Of a stretch of 64,000 nucleotides of DNA, positions 44,901 to 55,510 are shown piece by piece; position 1 is the stretch's first letter; every line of letters starts with the position of its first letter. Below the pieces are notes generated by a model, which saw only the letters and a program-made list of their open reading frames with translations, did no database searches and was not told the origin of the DNA. The DNA comes from Nemertoderma westbladi (taxonomy: Eukaryota; Xenacoelomorpha; Nemertodermatida; Nemertodermatidae), in contig JAUCBJ010005978.1 of NCBI GenBank assembly GCA_032718475.1, positions 1-64,000 on the forward strand, given 5' to 3'. The position numbers and the translations under genes were made by a program.

Positions 44901-45684
44901 AGGATACATCTCCGCTATGCCCCAATATGACGAACTTATCGAGGTTGTCGATATTTTGCCCCACGACAGTGGATTCCGAGTGGTGCGCGAGTATCTACTA
45001 CAGATTCACCCGGATAACAAAAACACGTGGAATTTTCAGAAAGTCGTTAACCGTATTACGTATGGTGAATTCGATCGTTTCCGAACTGAAAAGCGGAACA
45101 AAGGAGCTTGGTTAACCGTCGCATGGGCGTACCAAGCCGTGTTTTACCATAAACGTATACGAGCGAGCGTATTCGAGGAAGAGGAGGTCCTAGAGGCGAC
45201 AAATATACCAGCCACTCCGGTTGCGCCGTCTGCACGTCACCCTCGGGAGGACGGACAGGGTAGGATCATACGGGTCCAGAAAGTGGGCCAACAATTAAAG
45301 AAAATTATTAATGTAGAAGAACGCAAGGGAGTTGAGCCGACTATTCGAGTTACTCGGGATACGGTATCACTTCCAAGAGAACCAGTAGGAGGATCGGGAC
45401 ATACACCAGCTGATCAACAGGGGGCGCAAGCTACTCTTGGGTCTACGTCGTCCGCCTTTCGCGCGTTCCCAGACGTTCTACCAACTGTAGTGACAACTGA
45501 TCGGTCACGAGGAATCGGTCGAGGTTTTGGGATGCCAAATAGACGAATTTGCGAGGAAATAGTCGCACCGTCTCTCAACGTCCAAACGAAACCAGTGACT
45601 CGCCCCACGAGTCCCATATCGCGAGCAAAGTCACCTGTGCGCAGTTTTCGAGGACGCGGCAGGGCTCGATCGACTAAGCGATAA
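41959..45684 (+). CDS. Bel-II ORF3: putative DEDD-type 3'-5' exonuclease with three zinc knuckles
   Basis: 1241 codons, no stops. An N-terminal part of unknown fold includes CGSC...CSNH (about residues 154-178). Residues about 460-690 look like the RNase D/WRN exonuclease fold: YDNEG (D471, E473; Exo I) followed by the β-strand pair TIQIRAADGVLHVFSR; VVKIGSGVREDLISDF (D561; Exo II); YVDTRPL (D582); QYYLAIES (Y666, E670; Exo III position with Glu where Asp is usual). Then CSKCGVAGHHMAKC (from 866), CGWCGDQGSHTFYTC and CTYCNIKGHRASEC, a charged C-terminal domain and a basic tail RGRGRARSTKR. No transmembrane segment, so not an envelope. Conserved with Bel-I ORF3 throughout. The family call is by motif only; it could be an inactive or merely nucleic-acid-binding relative. 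Confidence 0.7.
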   Translation: MEKGIQGEPRWGYDIQEEAAAPFERFGAKDYTIFGIKELSESTAKLARTKYDSNVLKRRQNALNERPESLRQTFNELYPYDALCDTGDISEDPDTEISRLYHTMQYLKAHEPMPAVRDEFDGMHLYRRTRGDDRETKEAFSVYKLYYQCGSCMREQRNAIPMRLNKENPEPILARCSNHQQLRYQEGGYPLSNPYHSFAMTGPKAGETVIYPPKVVEPDVFELTLDEANQSTREKKEALSLYRAYKAFEKGEMEEWGGRLASLPCHWTSHDQTSAKEMTPEVFESINFAQNVIQRLQIASPERPREMQPYSTSTTKPLSTTLNFPISIPVRQDTTYEIPIVDHPEIISNLEFLPAVVFSDMSKIYDLRRHITQKVVYNVPPHIQDFKELDRAGADIAPSNLKGYLTKTIRLWIGTGTFESDTDIAADWRGKVIRFDDDKDIEKIWQPSEELLDEWNRTFRSFQEIGYMFYDNEGGSHQQSLTSKTIQIRAADGVLHVFSRQRSDKRMPIPPANTKRHHLITDIVKKMDQACNIDARMLPKMVRNMILDKTVVKIGSGVREDLISDFAGMTDSDDRLPTPYVDTRPLILWSIEQGYFREYNTQKTGTGYISYLLFNWDYKEGKRNKYIETYGEGDTPDMSEFESQLKWRGCVYWAITSPPRAVLQYYLAIESSVNVCLIADIVSRTLKRHPLCLGEDHTFYMEGRIRTDVFRRFLEPFYNSDAQCNAFTRAGFSIFRDVYLRCAGSLIERPSMFTLLPYEGERIVEITDESRQTRAPIGHLGDEFKVTTTIADDPLEELLEIERNLPKKSQTEIRQLEATDAIVCIQPSETYQPIDPDDYDYSMGGSARPIGDLIYERVWYPANTMCSKCGVAGHHMAKCSGKHITTTQLICGWCGDQGSHTFYTCWRFMAQCTYCNIKGHRASECQLRDIPYEHESVKLVRKLFDEWEDLADEHVSAQRRRFPMRAHLGFWAVNPQTMMSEGYISAMPQYDELIEVVDILPHDSGFRVVREYLLQIHPDNKNTWNFQKVVNRITYGEFDRFRTEKRNKGAWLTVAWAYQAVFYHKRIRASVFEEEEVLEATNIPATPVAPSARHPREDGQGRIIRVQKVGQQLKKIINVEERKGVEPTIRVTRDTVSLPREPVGGSGHTPADQQGAQATLGSTSSAFRAFPDVLPTVVTTDRSRGIGRGFGMPNRRICEEIVAPSLNVQTKPVTRPTSPISRAKSPVRSFRGRGRARSTKR

Positions 45685-46465
45685 AAGGGAGGGCAAGGGT
45701 GGACGGAAGACTCGTGAGCCTTTCTTGTGAATTTGTGATTTATTTTGAATTATATGTTTTATATTTAGAAAGTTTTGTATTCTGGAAAAGACTCATATTT
45801 AGTAAAACTTATATTTAGTAAAACTTATATTTTATATTTGTGATTATTCCGAACTTATGCAATTTATATTATTCCGAACTTATGCAATTTATATTGTTCC
45901 GAATATTATGCAATCTACATTTTATAGGCAGTATTACAGTGAAACAGAAAGTAAGAGTAGATGGAAGACTCGTGGGCCTTTCTTATAGTTTTATTTGTAA
46001 AGTGTTATATTTTGTATTTAGAAAGTTTCATAGATAGAAAGTTTTGTGCTTAGAAAGACTCATATTTGTAATTATTCCGAACTTATGCAATCTACATTTA
46101 GGTACGAAAGTATTTGTAATTACTTGAATTTATGCAATATTTGAGATGCAATAGTAGATGGGAGACTCGCGAGCCTTTCTTATTGTTTTCATTTATTTGT
46201 ATTTGTAATTGTTTGAATTTATGCAATATTGAGATGCAATAGATTTATATTGGTGAATTTAATTTAGATTTATATTGTACTTACTTAGTAAAGCCTTAAA
46301 TACGTAAAGTTTGAATTTGTAATTATTTTTGTATCGAATCATTACGTAGAAAGGAAGTATTGTTTGAAATTTTATTGTAAATATGTAAGTACGCCCTAAG
46401 TACTCTATAGTTTGAATGATTATTGGTGAAAACCGTATATTTTATGCACGATAATATCCTGTTTT
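45685..46465 (+). other. Bel-II 3' untranslated region with motif copies
   Basis: AT-rich, no frame. It contains three copies of GGAAGACTCGTGAGCCTTTCTT-type sequence (45705, 45963 and 46159) and several attccgaacttatgcaat repeats (about 45846, 45870, 45896 and 46075). The arrangement is a degenerate tandem of roughly 195-260 bp. Confidence 0.7.
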
Positions 46466-46475
46466 CATGGAGCGG
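46466..46475 (+). promoter_or_regulatory. Bel-II polypurine tract
   Basis: catggagcgg directly before the 3' LTR. It shares ggagcgg with the Bel-I tract on the other strand. This supports both the LTR border and the element orientation. Confidence 0.7.
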
Positions 46476-48400
46476 TATAGAATTATATTCCCTAAATGCC
46501 GTGGATTTTCAAAATTTTATTTTTATTCGAATTAACTTTGTAAAGATTGCTTTGAGTTCTCATTCGTATTGGTTCTATCATTTGTACATCTATTGGTCAA
46601 GTGGTTCAGTAGCTCAGTCGGTAGAGCGTTGGAAATTATATGCGTAGTAGGTATTGAGTTCGAATCCTAGTAAGTGCGAATTATTTTTTGTGCAGAATTT
46701 CAACTCATTTAAATTAACCGCTACAAATTAATTGCATTTGTCTGTACCAATGAGACCGTAGTTATTTGATTGTAACCAATGTCGTGCAAGTTATATATTA
46801 GCTGGACCAATAGCTATCTTTAAAATCCTGTTAGAACCCATAGAACAATCGAGAATTTTCTCGATTGATTGCGGCACAAATTTGCTATATAAAGGTGCGA
46901 TTTGTTCATTAGTTAACAATCTATTATATCAATATTCACATCTATTCTGTCGTGCTTAGTTTATTTCAGATTACATTGTACATATTATTATAATCTTTTG
47001 TAATAAAAGTTAGAAATACTTGTCAATCTCAGCCCTTTTCTATCTGTTTTACCATGGATTCACTACGGTGAACAAACTTAGGGACAGGATGGCCGGCTAG
47101 AGATCGGGCCGCAGCAATGAACGGGAACATCACAGGAATGTAGACGAGAGACAACCCGCAATTCCATCTTGAGTTATTCGCCCATCGCCTGAAAGGTTAG
47201 ACAGCGTTCGACGCCTTGCTACCTAAGTATAAGACCAAAAGATCAAAAGGTAGACGTAGTGACACGCTGTAAGCCTAAAATTACATCAAAGGGACTGTAC
47301 TGTCTTGATTCAGGAAAAACCGCAGTAGACCTTCATATTCCTACGGGGGGGGGGGGGAGAGCGCAGGCAGATACTAGTACGCAGATAGGACGTAGGCACA
47401 CCGGTACGAAGCATACAAATTGGTAGGGTGCAGCAAACTGTACGCCTAACTCTTGCTAAGTACAGGTGTGTGTGCGACTATTTGTAGTACGACAGTGTCC
47501 ATTACATTAGAACTTGTAGGCTAGGGGGGTTGCTGTGTTTTCACCTGAATTAGGATTGTACCGTTCAGGCGGTAGGGCAGTTTACAGCTAGGCGCAAATA
47601 AATTGAGGCTATTAGGGATACTAACATCTACCGTGTCCCCGCCAACGCCCTAATAGGAAGTTACCCGGACTACCTGGGTGACTAAAATTCTAGATAGGAG
47701 CCAGGATAGCTATTAGTAACTGTACGCCTACAGTAGTAAACTAACACATCTCTTCTTAGTATCAGGGACCTGGTACCTAAAATTGCCGAATTCTGGGCGT
47801 AGTATTAACCTTATGCCTGAATTTGAGTCCTGGAAATACGCAAGAGGGGAAGGAACCTTATCATTCGTGAGTATTGGACCTACAAGTTACAAAATTAGAA
47901 TATTTCGTAAATGCACACCGTACCCAGTAATTATATATGTGAAGGAGCAAAACTGCTTTGACCGTTCAGAATTAACACACGCGCGTTAGAAATTATTTAC
48001 ACCTCAAAATATATAAAATTAACTTTCGTCCTTACTGCACTTTGCCCGCTAGTTAGACATCTCCAAATCTCTGCCTGTACCTAGCTAGCGTCCCTTTTGC
48101 CCAACCATATAAATCACACCGCGGCAAAGTATACGAGCCCCTTAGTCCGTCAGTGAGTCAGCCTGATTTTAGGATTCGCTGCGCGGGATTTTTGTTTTAT
48201 CGAAGTTTGTCTGCTCGTAGACTGTTTTCTGCCTCACCGGTTATAAGAGATCGATACTGCAATATATTCGCTTACTTAGAGTTTACTGTTTTGGTGAGAA
48301 GGTCGGATTTATGATTTGATTTACAAACTTTACAGTAAGATATTGCAGGTATTGTTACCGTCTCTTCCATATAGTAGGAATAGGCGTATCTCTTCGCATA
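46476..48400 (+). repeat. Bel-II 3' LTR
   Basis: 1925 bp. Differs from the 5' LTR at about 47134, 47161, 47443 and 48238 and in the G run. Ends cgcata, followed by the target duplication atcac. Confidence 0.93.
46603..46689 (+). ncRNA. tRNA-like Pol III unit in the Bel-II 3' LTR
   Basis: Same sequence as 28778-28864: A-box, B-box-like and T6 terminator. Confidence 0.7.
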
Positions 48401-48405
48401 ATCAC

Positions 48406-51400
48406 CTCTTTGGAGAAGGCGTCTCGTTTGTCATTCGCAGTGGTCCGCACCACGGAGCAGGCGTTGGAAGGGCTTGATATGATCCCAAAAGCCTGGATGG
48501 TCATCCAGTACTCTACCGGTTTCTGGTTGAGATCTCCTTCAGGCCACCACAGAAATCTTAGGCTGTCTCTATCTCTATCCAGTGCCTTGACTTGTAAGAA
48601 CATTCCTTCTATATCGGAGGCGAACGCGATGGAATATTGTCTTAATCTTAAAAGTATTCCCAACAAAGATTGGAGTAAGTTGGGTCCTGGTAACAACTCG
48701 GAATTGAGGGATTGGCCCATATATAGAGCGGAGCCATCGAATACGACTCGTACTTCATGGGGTTTACCGGGTTTGGGAACGTAATGATGTGTTAAGTAAT
48801 ACGTTCTCTCAGTTACTGGTGTTCCTTCCGGTACTCGCTCCGCGTATCCTTTTGTAATAAATTTCTTCAACTGAGTTTGGTACATTTCTTTAGCTGAAGC
48901 ATTAGCCGTAAGGCGTCGATGTAATTGAGTGATTGTTTTCTCTGCCAAGGGTCTGTTATTTATAAATCTAGGTTCTCGTTTTCGAAATGGTAGGCCGATT
49001 TCATATCCACCTTGATCTTTTAAAAAACGTGTAGTTGTTTCCTGGATTTGCTTGGCTCTTTCTTCTTCTATCGATAGGGCCTTGTCGTATGAATTGGGCT
49101 CTACCAATTCTTGAGTAAAGAATCGTACGGCGAGTTCGTCCCGAGTTCTAGCGTTGTAGCGCTCTATCTCATCATTTAGTTCGTCATTGTAATCAATGGG
49201 TCCCGATGGGCGAATCAGTTGACATAGGTTCACCTGGGTTTTCCAAGTTTTGTTTTCTGTAAGTAGGTCGATTGTGTTCTCTTCATCGAAGAGTTGGTAG
49301 ATGTCGTCATTATCTGAGGAGTATGGTGTTCCCTCAGTTAGTTCGTCCACCTCACTGCTCTCCACTTCCCAATCATTGACTTGGTATATTCTTTCTTGTG
49401 GTAGTCTCTCTTTGAGAGTTCTGCGGGAAGGGCCAGTAAAGTACCAACCTACTCTAGTTCTTACCGCATAGGTTTGTAGTGGCTGCGGTTGAGCAGGCCG
49501 TTTCTCCAATGTCTCGAGCGCCTCATGCGCGTTTTGGCTGATGAGTATTTGCACTCCAGGATAATCTGTCTGGAATCGAGGTATCTTAAGCTGTTGGATG
49601 CTCTCGTCCTCGTCCCAGTTATAAGGTTCTACTTGGGTAGTAGCGAAGTTCTTTATAGCCACCATTTTTACTGACCTTATACTTTGTGCTCCTAATTTAT
49701 CCTGGGGGGTGGACAACGCACCTACATAGTAATCTGCCATTAGGGTAGATTTCCAAACCTGCATAATTCCGGACATATTCAACTTAGTTTGGAATTTGGG
49801 TTGTCCAGCAAAGATATCTTCGGCTAGTTCTTGATCAATGAATGTTCCTGTGCTGCCGGAGTCAAGGAGGGCGTTCACTATATAACTTTTGTTAGGACCG
49901 TGAACTCTTACCTGCACTACAGGAAATTCTCTGATTCCTACATTGAAAGTTGGATCTTTCCAAGATGGTTGTCTGTCAAAGGTAGTTGTGGGGAACTCAT
50001 TGTCGGTGTCCTTTTCGTAAGTAAGTGCTCGATACACTGCGGTATTTATTAGGTAACAGGATTCGTTGGCGTCGGAGAATTTGTCAGTATAGAATCCTTC
50101 CATCTCAGACTCTTGATCAGTGTCATTTACATCACTGAATTGGACATGTAGTTCGGGCTCACTTACCTGACTCGGGTTGTCTCGTTCGAATTCACTGTGT
50201 AATAAGATGTGATGTTTCGCGCCACACTTTGCACACTTTACGTCGGAGTAACAGGTTCGCCGTTGGTGTCCTGGTCTGAGGCAATTATAGCATAACCGCT
50301 TATCCCACATGACTTCACGTCTGTCTACCAGGGATTTCTTTAGGAATTCAGCACATGCACTCAAACAGTGGGTCCCGTCGCACAGTGCACAGTTTGGTTT
50401 GATGTTACTCACTTTACCTTGGGTAACGTTATGCACTCTCGTTCTTTCTTCGGGCTTTCTTCCGTACCTTCTGTTAGGAGACTGAGGAGGAGTCTTGGCA
50501 ACCTGTTCTCTCCTATCGTTGGTTCGAGCCTTGTATTTACTTACGTCTTTTGAGGTTTTGTTAACATAGTAAAATCTGTCAGTGTCTTTTCCGCTGTCCT
50601 CTTCCTGGGAAGCTTGGCTTTCGCCGTCGTCAGTGTAACACACTGGTGTTACTCTTCTCCTAGAAACGGGTTTCTCACTTACCTTATTTTCCGATGTTTT
50701 CTCTCTGGACTGCTTTATGAGTTGTAGTTTTACTTCACCATCTAAGAAGGACATGAGGTCAGCCATGGTAGGGCCTCGTCGTTGCTGCTCATTCATATAC
50801 AACACTTTCTTGTCCCAGCGTGTACATACTCCACCCTTTGGTAAAGTAGAGACTACGGCTCCAATAACCATGGAACTCTGATATTCATGAGACTTACCTA
50901 ACCAGTCCAATTGTCTACAGATCTCCTGAATCTCATCAGAAAACTCTATAATCCCGCTACTAAGGAAGTTTCGGGGGGCTACTAATTTTGCATACAAATA
51001 CTTAGCTATGTTATCCTTATTACCATACCTGGTGTTTAATGTATCCCAAACTTGTCTTAATTCGTCTGGATGTCCAATAAACTTTAACGCCATTAACTTG
51101 GGAGCTCCTTCCAAGCACTTGATGAGGAATCTAAGTTTCTCTCCGTTAGATAGTACAGAGTTCTGTATGCTATCTTTGTAATATTCATTGAAAGGTAACC
51201 ATTTCATCTCATCTCCATTGAATTTGACGATCTCTCCCACTTTGACCGCTTGGCGGGCTTCTGTTCTAGCCATCTGACGCGTAAAGCTTTCTTGGGCCAT
51301 CGTGTTATTTAATATCGAATTATCGGTATATAAATTTCTCGGATTATTATCAGGTCTATAGGGAATATCATTAACAACAGGTTTATAATCACCCTTAATA

Positions 51401-52059
51401 GGGTTTGCTATAGGAGTTTCTACTTCACTAGCAGTATAGATGCGTGTAGGCTCCACACCTTGCGCATGTAATACTTCAGACCTAACAGGTTGACACAATG
51501 TTACTGGGGGTATTGGTATACCCTTTTGTATATTGACTAATTTGTCGCGTTCTAGCGCGATGCTTTGCTGCACTTCTTGCAATTCTACCCTACTTTCCCT
51601 TACTGTTCCCTTAAGTTGGTTGACAGTCTCCTGCATCTGTCCGAGCAGGAGATTCATCCCCCGCCGTCCCTCCTCTACCCACTCGACCGCCGAAGCGGGA
51701 GTCGCCAACATTGTAGCGGGCTGACGCGGGACGACGGGAGACAAATCCTTGATTTCTCTCTCAGCGTCCAGGACAGGGATTTTCTCATGGACTGTTCTAC
51801 CGGGTACAGGCAGTGTAGTACTGTGTAAAGGGAATTTAGAGTTAAGCTCTGGAAGTACAGGGGTCTCTAGCACAGGAGTGGCTTCGGGAACGACAGGCCT
51901 AATTATTTCAGGCTCATCGACTATCGTAGGGAGTCTTTTGACCTTAATAATTTGGTCTGTGGGTTCTGTACTACCTAAGTCTGTGCTAGCTAGTTGTCTT
52001 CTAACAGCTGGGGGGCAAATCAGGCAATTTGTGACGGTGAGATGTTTTTCTACGCCTGC
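48406..52059 (-). pseudogene. Bel-I gag-pol ORF2, N-terminal part: Gag domain, zinc knuckle, protease, RT palm
   Basis: The frame opens after a TAA at 52060-52062; first Met at 51873. Contents: a Gln-rich coiled coil, a Bel/Pao Gag-like domain (FNGDEMKWLPFNEYY and on), zinc knuckle CYNCLRPGHQRRTC (about residue 530 from that Met), protease ALLDSGSTGTF (about 669), then RT RVVFDGSALYMGQ, DIEGMFLQVKALDRDRDSLRF and FGIISSPSNA. It is cut by Bel-II before the YMDD box; the rest is at 25741-28645, and the 5-bp duplication confirms the two were joined. It overlaps gag ORF1 by 59 nt in the +1 frame, so a frameshift is expected for expression. Confidence 0.9.
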
Positions 52060-53473
52060 TTAGACGAGATCTATTTCCTCCGCCTTCAGGATCGGTGGTC
52101 TCGCCTTCCTCCGATGATGTGTATCCCTGGCGTTTGGGAGTAGATCGACTCATCATCTGCATTTGACTAGCAGTTAATTGTTTATTTATGTTGTCTTGCG
52201 TCTCTTGCAGATTTTCCAACTCCAGTTGGGTAGTCTCCTCAGACGCTCTCCGTTCTGCTTCTGCCACCGCCCTTGCCTCTGCTACTGCTGCTGCCTTTCG
52301 GTCCTCTATCCGTCTTTTCTTTACTTGTTCTTCCTGGACTCTAGCGAGGCGGAGTTTTTCATCAAATTTAGCTTGGTTTGCAGCTAACATTTCCGCATCG
52401 ATTGAGTCCAACACAAGCTTGGCTCCTTCACTATTGGGGCGAAGTCCAGCCAGTCGTCTCCTCAACTCTTCATCACCTAAGAAGCGTTGATAGTCTGACA
52501 GATAGATGTCGATGGCGTCTCTCGTTCGCGGTCTCTCTGCTGTCACTTCACTTTCCACTTGAGAAAAGGTGGCATCGGTTGATTCTTCATAGGTTGGTCG
52601 CTCTGCCAGCTGGGATTTCCACTGGGCCGTTTCTTGTACTTTGAGACCTACCCGCTGGAACCAAGTCTTGACAGAAACTTGCAGCGATATGTCCTGTCTT
52701 CTTTTGGAAGTTTCCTCAAAGGCTGATAGGATTAGCCTAATGCGTAGGGTTCTTTCGCGTACTTGATAAAGCAGCTCTTCCTGCTCTTGAGGTCCTTTGG
52801 GTTGTCGAAACAGTTGTTCTTCTAATCGCTCTAAGGAGCCGAAGAATCCCTGCACATATCCTGCTGCCGACCTCTTCCAAACAGCTGGATCCATCGTATC
52901 TTTAGTCACTCCCATCCTGTGTATGTCTTCCCAGGTAGCTTCAGATAAGTCTAACGGGAATCCGGGTCCGGGAAAGTTCCATTGCGACTCGGCAATAGAC
53001 ATCAATTCTTCCCTGGCGTATCCCGCATAACTATCTTGGGTCGCTCGCTTACTTCTCGCCCAATCGACTTGGTGTTCCTCCACCGCAATCAATATCGTAG
53101 TTAGTACTGCGGCAGGAAGAGTGAGAAGGGGATCCGAATAGGCTGTATCCGTCATCTTCACTCCGCGTTCGGGGGTCAGCTCTACAGTATCCGAACTACT
53201 GGAGCTGTCGGGTCGCTGGGAACGAGTTTCTGGACTAGGATGTTGCTGCTGTTGGACAACTGCTTCTTGGTTCCGTTTGACCTGGGCCCGAGTGCCGATG
53301 ATAGACCTACGGTTTTGGATTAGCCTAGGGTCTGATACTACTACTGGAGGGATGACCTTTCTTTCAGTAGGAGGTGAGCTGAACCCCTTTCTTAATCGCT
53401 CCACACTCCTATCTGTGTCACAGATGGTTGTATCGATTAGACTGTCTGACAGGTTTTGCTTTGTGTCAGACAT
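52001..53473 (-). CDS. Bel-I gag ORF1 (coiled-coil protein)
   Basis: 490 codons from ATG at 53473. N-terminal basic and Ser-rich region, a central part of unknown fold (WNFPGPGFPLDLSEATWEDI), then a long Arg/Glu/Ala coiled coil (KFDEKLRLARVQEEQVKKRR through AEAERRASEE) and a basic end (SRLSRRRKTSHRHK). It has no enzymatic motif. Intact. The same position and coiled-coil character as Bel-II ORF1 suggest an assembly part of Gag. It ends TAG at 52001-52003, just after a run of six C (coding strand), while the ORF2 frame is already open. Confidence 0.8.
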   Translation of the reverse strand: MSDTKQNLSDSLIDTTICDTDRSVERLRKGFSSPPTERKVIPPVVVSDPRLIQNRRSIIGTRAQVKRNQEAVVQQQQHPSPETRSQRPDSSSSSDTVELTPERGVKMTDTAYSDPLLTLPAAVLTTILIAVEEHQVDWARSKRATQDSYAGYAREELMSIAESQWNFPGPGFPLDLSEATWEDIHRMGVTKDTMDPAVWKRSAAGYVQGFFGSLERLEEQLFRQPKGPQEQEELLYQVRERTLRIRLILSAFEETSKRRQDISLQVSVKTWFQRVGLKVQETAQWKSQLAERPTYEESTDATFSQVESEVTAERPRTRDAIDIYLSDYQRFLGDEELRRRLAGLRPNSEGAKLVLDSIDAEMLAANQAKFDEKLRLARVQEEQVKKRRIEDRKAAAVAEARAVAEAERRASEETTQLELENLQETQDNINKQLTASQMQMMSRSTPKRQGYTSSEEGETTDPEGGGNRSRLSRRRKTSHRHKLPDLPPSC

Positions 53474-54754
53474 GTTTAGCTATACAGTTGAATGCTTACT
53501 GCTATAGTTACAGTTAAAGCAAGTCTAGTAATTCAGTATGACCGTTGGCCTAGTACCGGTAATTTATTACAGTATATTAGAATACCGGTATACACTTATA
53601 CTATATATAAGTATTGTAAACTAGGTTTGTCTCAGAATACCGGTATATAATTTTAACACAAATATATATAAATATATAATAGGCCTATCGTGAATACCGG
53701 TATACAGCCTACACTTATAGTATATATAAGTATAATTCTGGACTAGAATTAATTACAGATAATTTCAGCCTAAATTTATAGAAATAAAGATAATAGGCCT
53801 ATCGTAAATACCGGTATATCAATTATTTAAATAATTGAATTTCTGAATTTTAAGGATTACTTGGTTACTTTAACTTACTTTATTACCGTTATTTAAGCAG
53901 TAGTCCAACTGATATTGAGACCTAATTGTTGTATGGCAGGCCTACTATTTATAAATCGTTTGAGTTGATTTATAATATATATATACCCGTTTAAAATGGG
54001 TTTTGTCAATATTTGAAATAAATGTTATTATTTCTGGGGGGAGTCACTACACAGAAGCTGTGCGCTCTCAGTGAAGTGCTACTTATTGGACACTAAAACA
54101 GATAATTCTAATTTACCTAAGTTACTTAATACTACAAATTACGTACGATACGGATGAGATTAATTCTCTAACTAAACACACAAAATATTACGTACGAAAT
54201 TTTAGGGTAATTTTACAGGGAAACTACAAACCAGTCTAACAAAGGGTTAGAACTTCTGGTTATTACAACAGACAGAATACTACGGTATTTGAAAATAATA
54301 AGTAGTAGTAAATATATTGCGCTGTCCAGATAGGAAAAATACCACCGTCTGACGACCTATAGCCGTATCGCTATAGGTACTACGTTATGTATCACGGAGT
54401 GTTCCTACCTAGAAGTTAATTACCGCGGACTACCAGATCCAACGTGCCTATTAACCACTTTACAACACAATACACTGCCCACACACTAATTACTTTTGGA
54501 AAGCACTGTACACCAAACCCTAAATTAGGTACAAGTACTTATTAAAACAGATAACTAGCAGTTAAATATACTTGAACAGTTAAAAGAACCACGGCATCTG
54601 CTGGAGTGACCGGAGCACAAAGTCACCAGTCTTTACCTACGCCAAGCAGCCCGTGTAGTACCGGGGTTAATTTAACTATAACGGTATATGTAACAAGCAC
54701 AATTACTGTAGGAATAAACTTGGGGACATGAATGTTGCGAATAATCGCACAAAC

Positions 54755-55330
54755 TCTGAATAATAAATATTACGCTACCCGTACAGAATACTCAAACAAA
54801 ATACAAACCAAACGCTGGCAGACTACCATCAAGCCTAAATAAACTACAGTATGTGCAGATTCCGAAATGGTTAGTTAGTATGCGTTCTAACACGGTAGTA
54901 CGACTTATTCTTTAGGAGGGGGTTGACCTTACAACTCAAGATGCCCCAACTTACTAACTGGCACTTTATCAGACAAACTCTACACACGCAGCAATCTCTT
55001 CAGACCTAATAATAGCTAGACAACAATCCAGCCTACAAAATATCTGAGTAATAACTATTACGGTACCTGAACAGACCACACAAACAAACACAGGCTAAAA
55101 CGCTGGCAGACTACTATCAAGCCTAAATAAACTACAGTATATGCAGATTCCAAAATGGTTAGTTAGTATGCGTTCTAACACGGTAGTACGACTTATTCTT
55201 TAGGAGGGGATTGACCTTACAACTCAAGATGCCCCAACTTACTAACTGGCACTTTATCGGACAGACTCTACACACGCCGCAATCTCTCCAGACCCAACAA
55301 CAGTCAGACAACAGTCCAGCCTACAATTAT
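54755..55330. repeat. 288-bp tandem duplication in the Bel-I leader
   Basis: aacgctggcagactac occurs at 54811 and 55099, and similarity extends on both sides (ggttagttagtatgcgttct, gatgccccaacttactaact). Differs by a few per cent. Borders approximate. Confidence 0.85.
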
Positions 55331-55510
55331 CTGAACAATCTGAGCAGCCTTACACGTCTTCTGCTCAATATTAACTTACATGTAAATAAAACCGACAGAA
55401 ATAAGTAAAATCTCAATAAAAAAACCAGGGCGGCCGTTCCCTGATTAAGTACTAAGACCTACCGGTATACAATAATCAAAATCGAATAATACTAATGTAC
55501 TTATACTGGA

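Larger units (their letters stand above)
28651..48400 (+). mobile_element. Bel-II: giant Bel/Pao LTR retrotransposon, young and nearly intact
   Basis: 19,750 bp, flanked by atcac (28646-28650, 48401-48405) within Bel-I RT. Direct LTRs 28651-30573 and 46476-48400. Interior on the plus strand: leader with three hairpins, gag ORF1, a 1.18-kb interruption, gag-pol ORF2 of more than 2500 codons, a structured spacer, ORF3, a 3' untranslated region with repeated motif, and a polypurine tract. The LTRs differ by about four substitutions and a 2-base G-run change. LTR termini are TAT...ATA rather than TG...CA. Confidence 0.93.

Noticed and set aside
41959-45684. ORF3 as an envelope gene
   Set aside because: It is in the env position, but there is no signal peptide or transmembrane segment, and zinc knuckles and exonuclease-like motifs are present instead.
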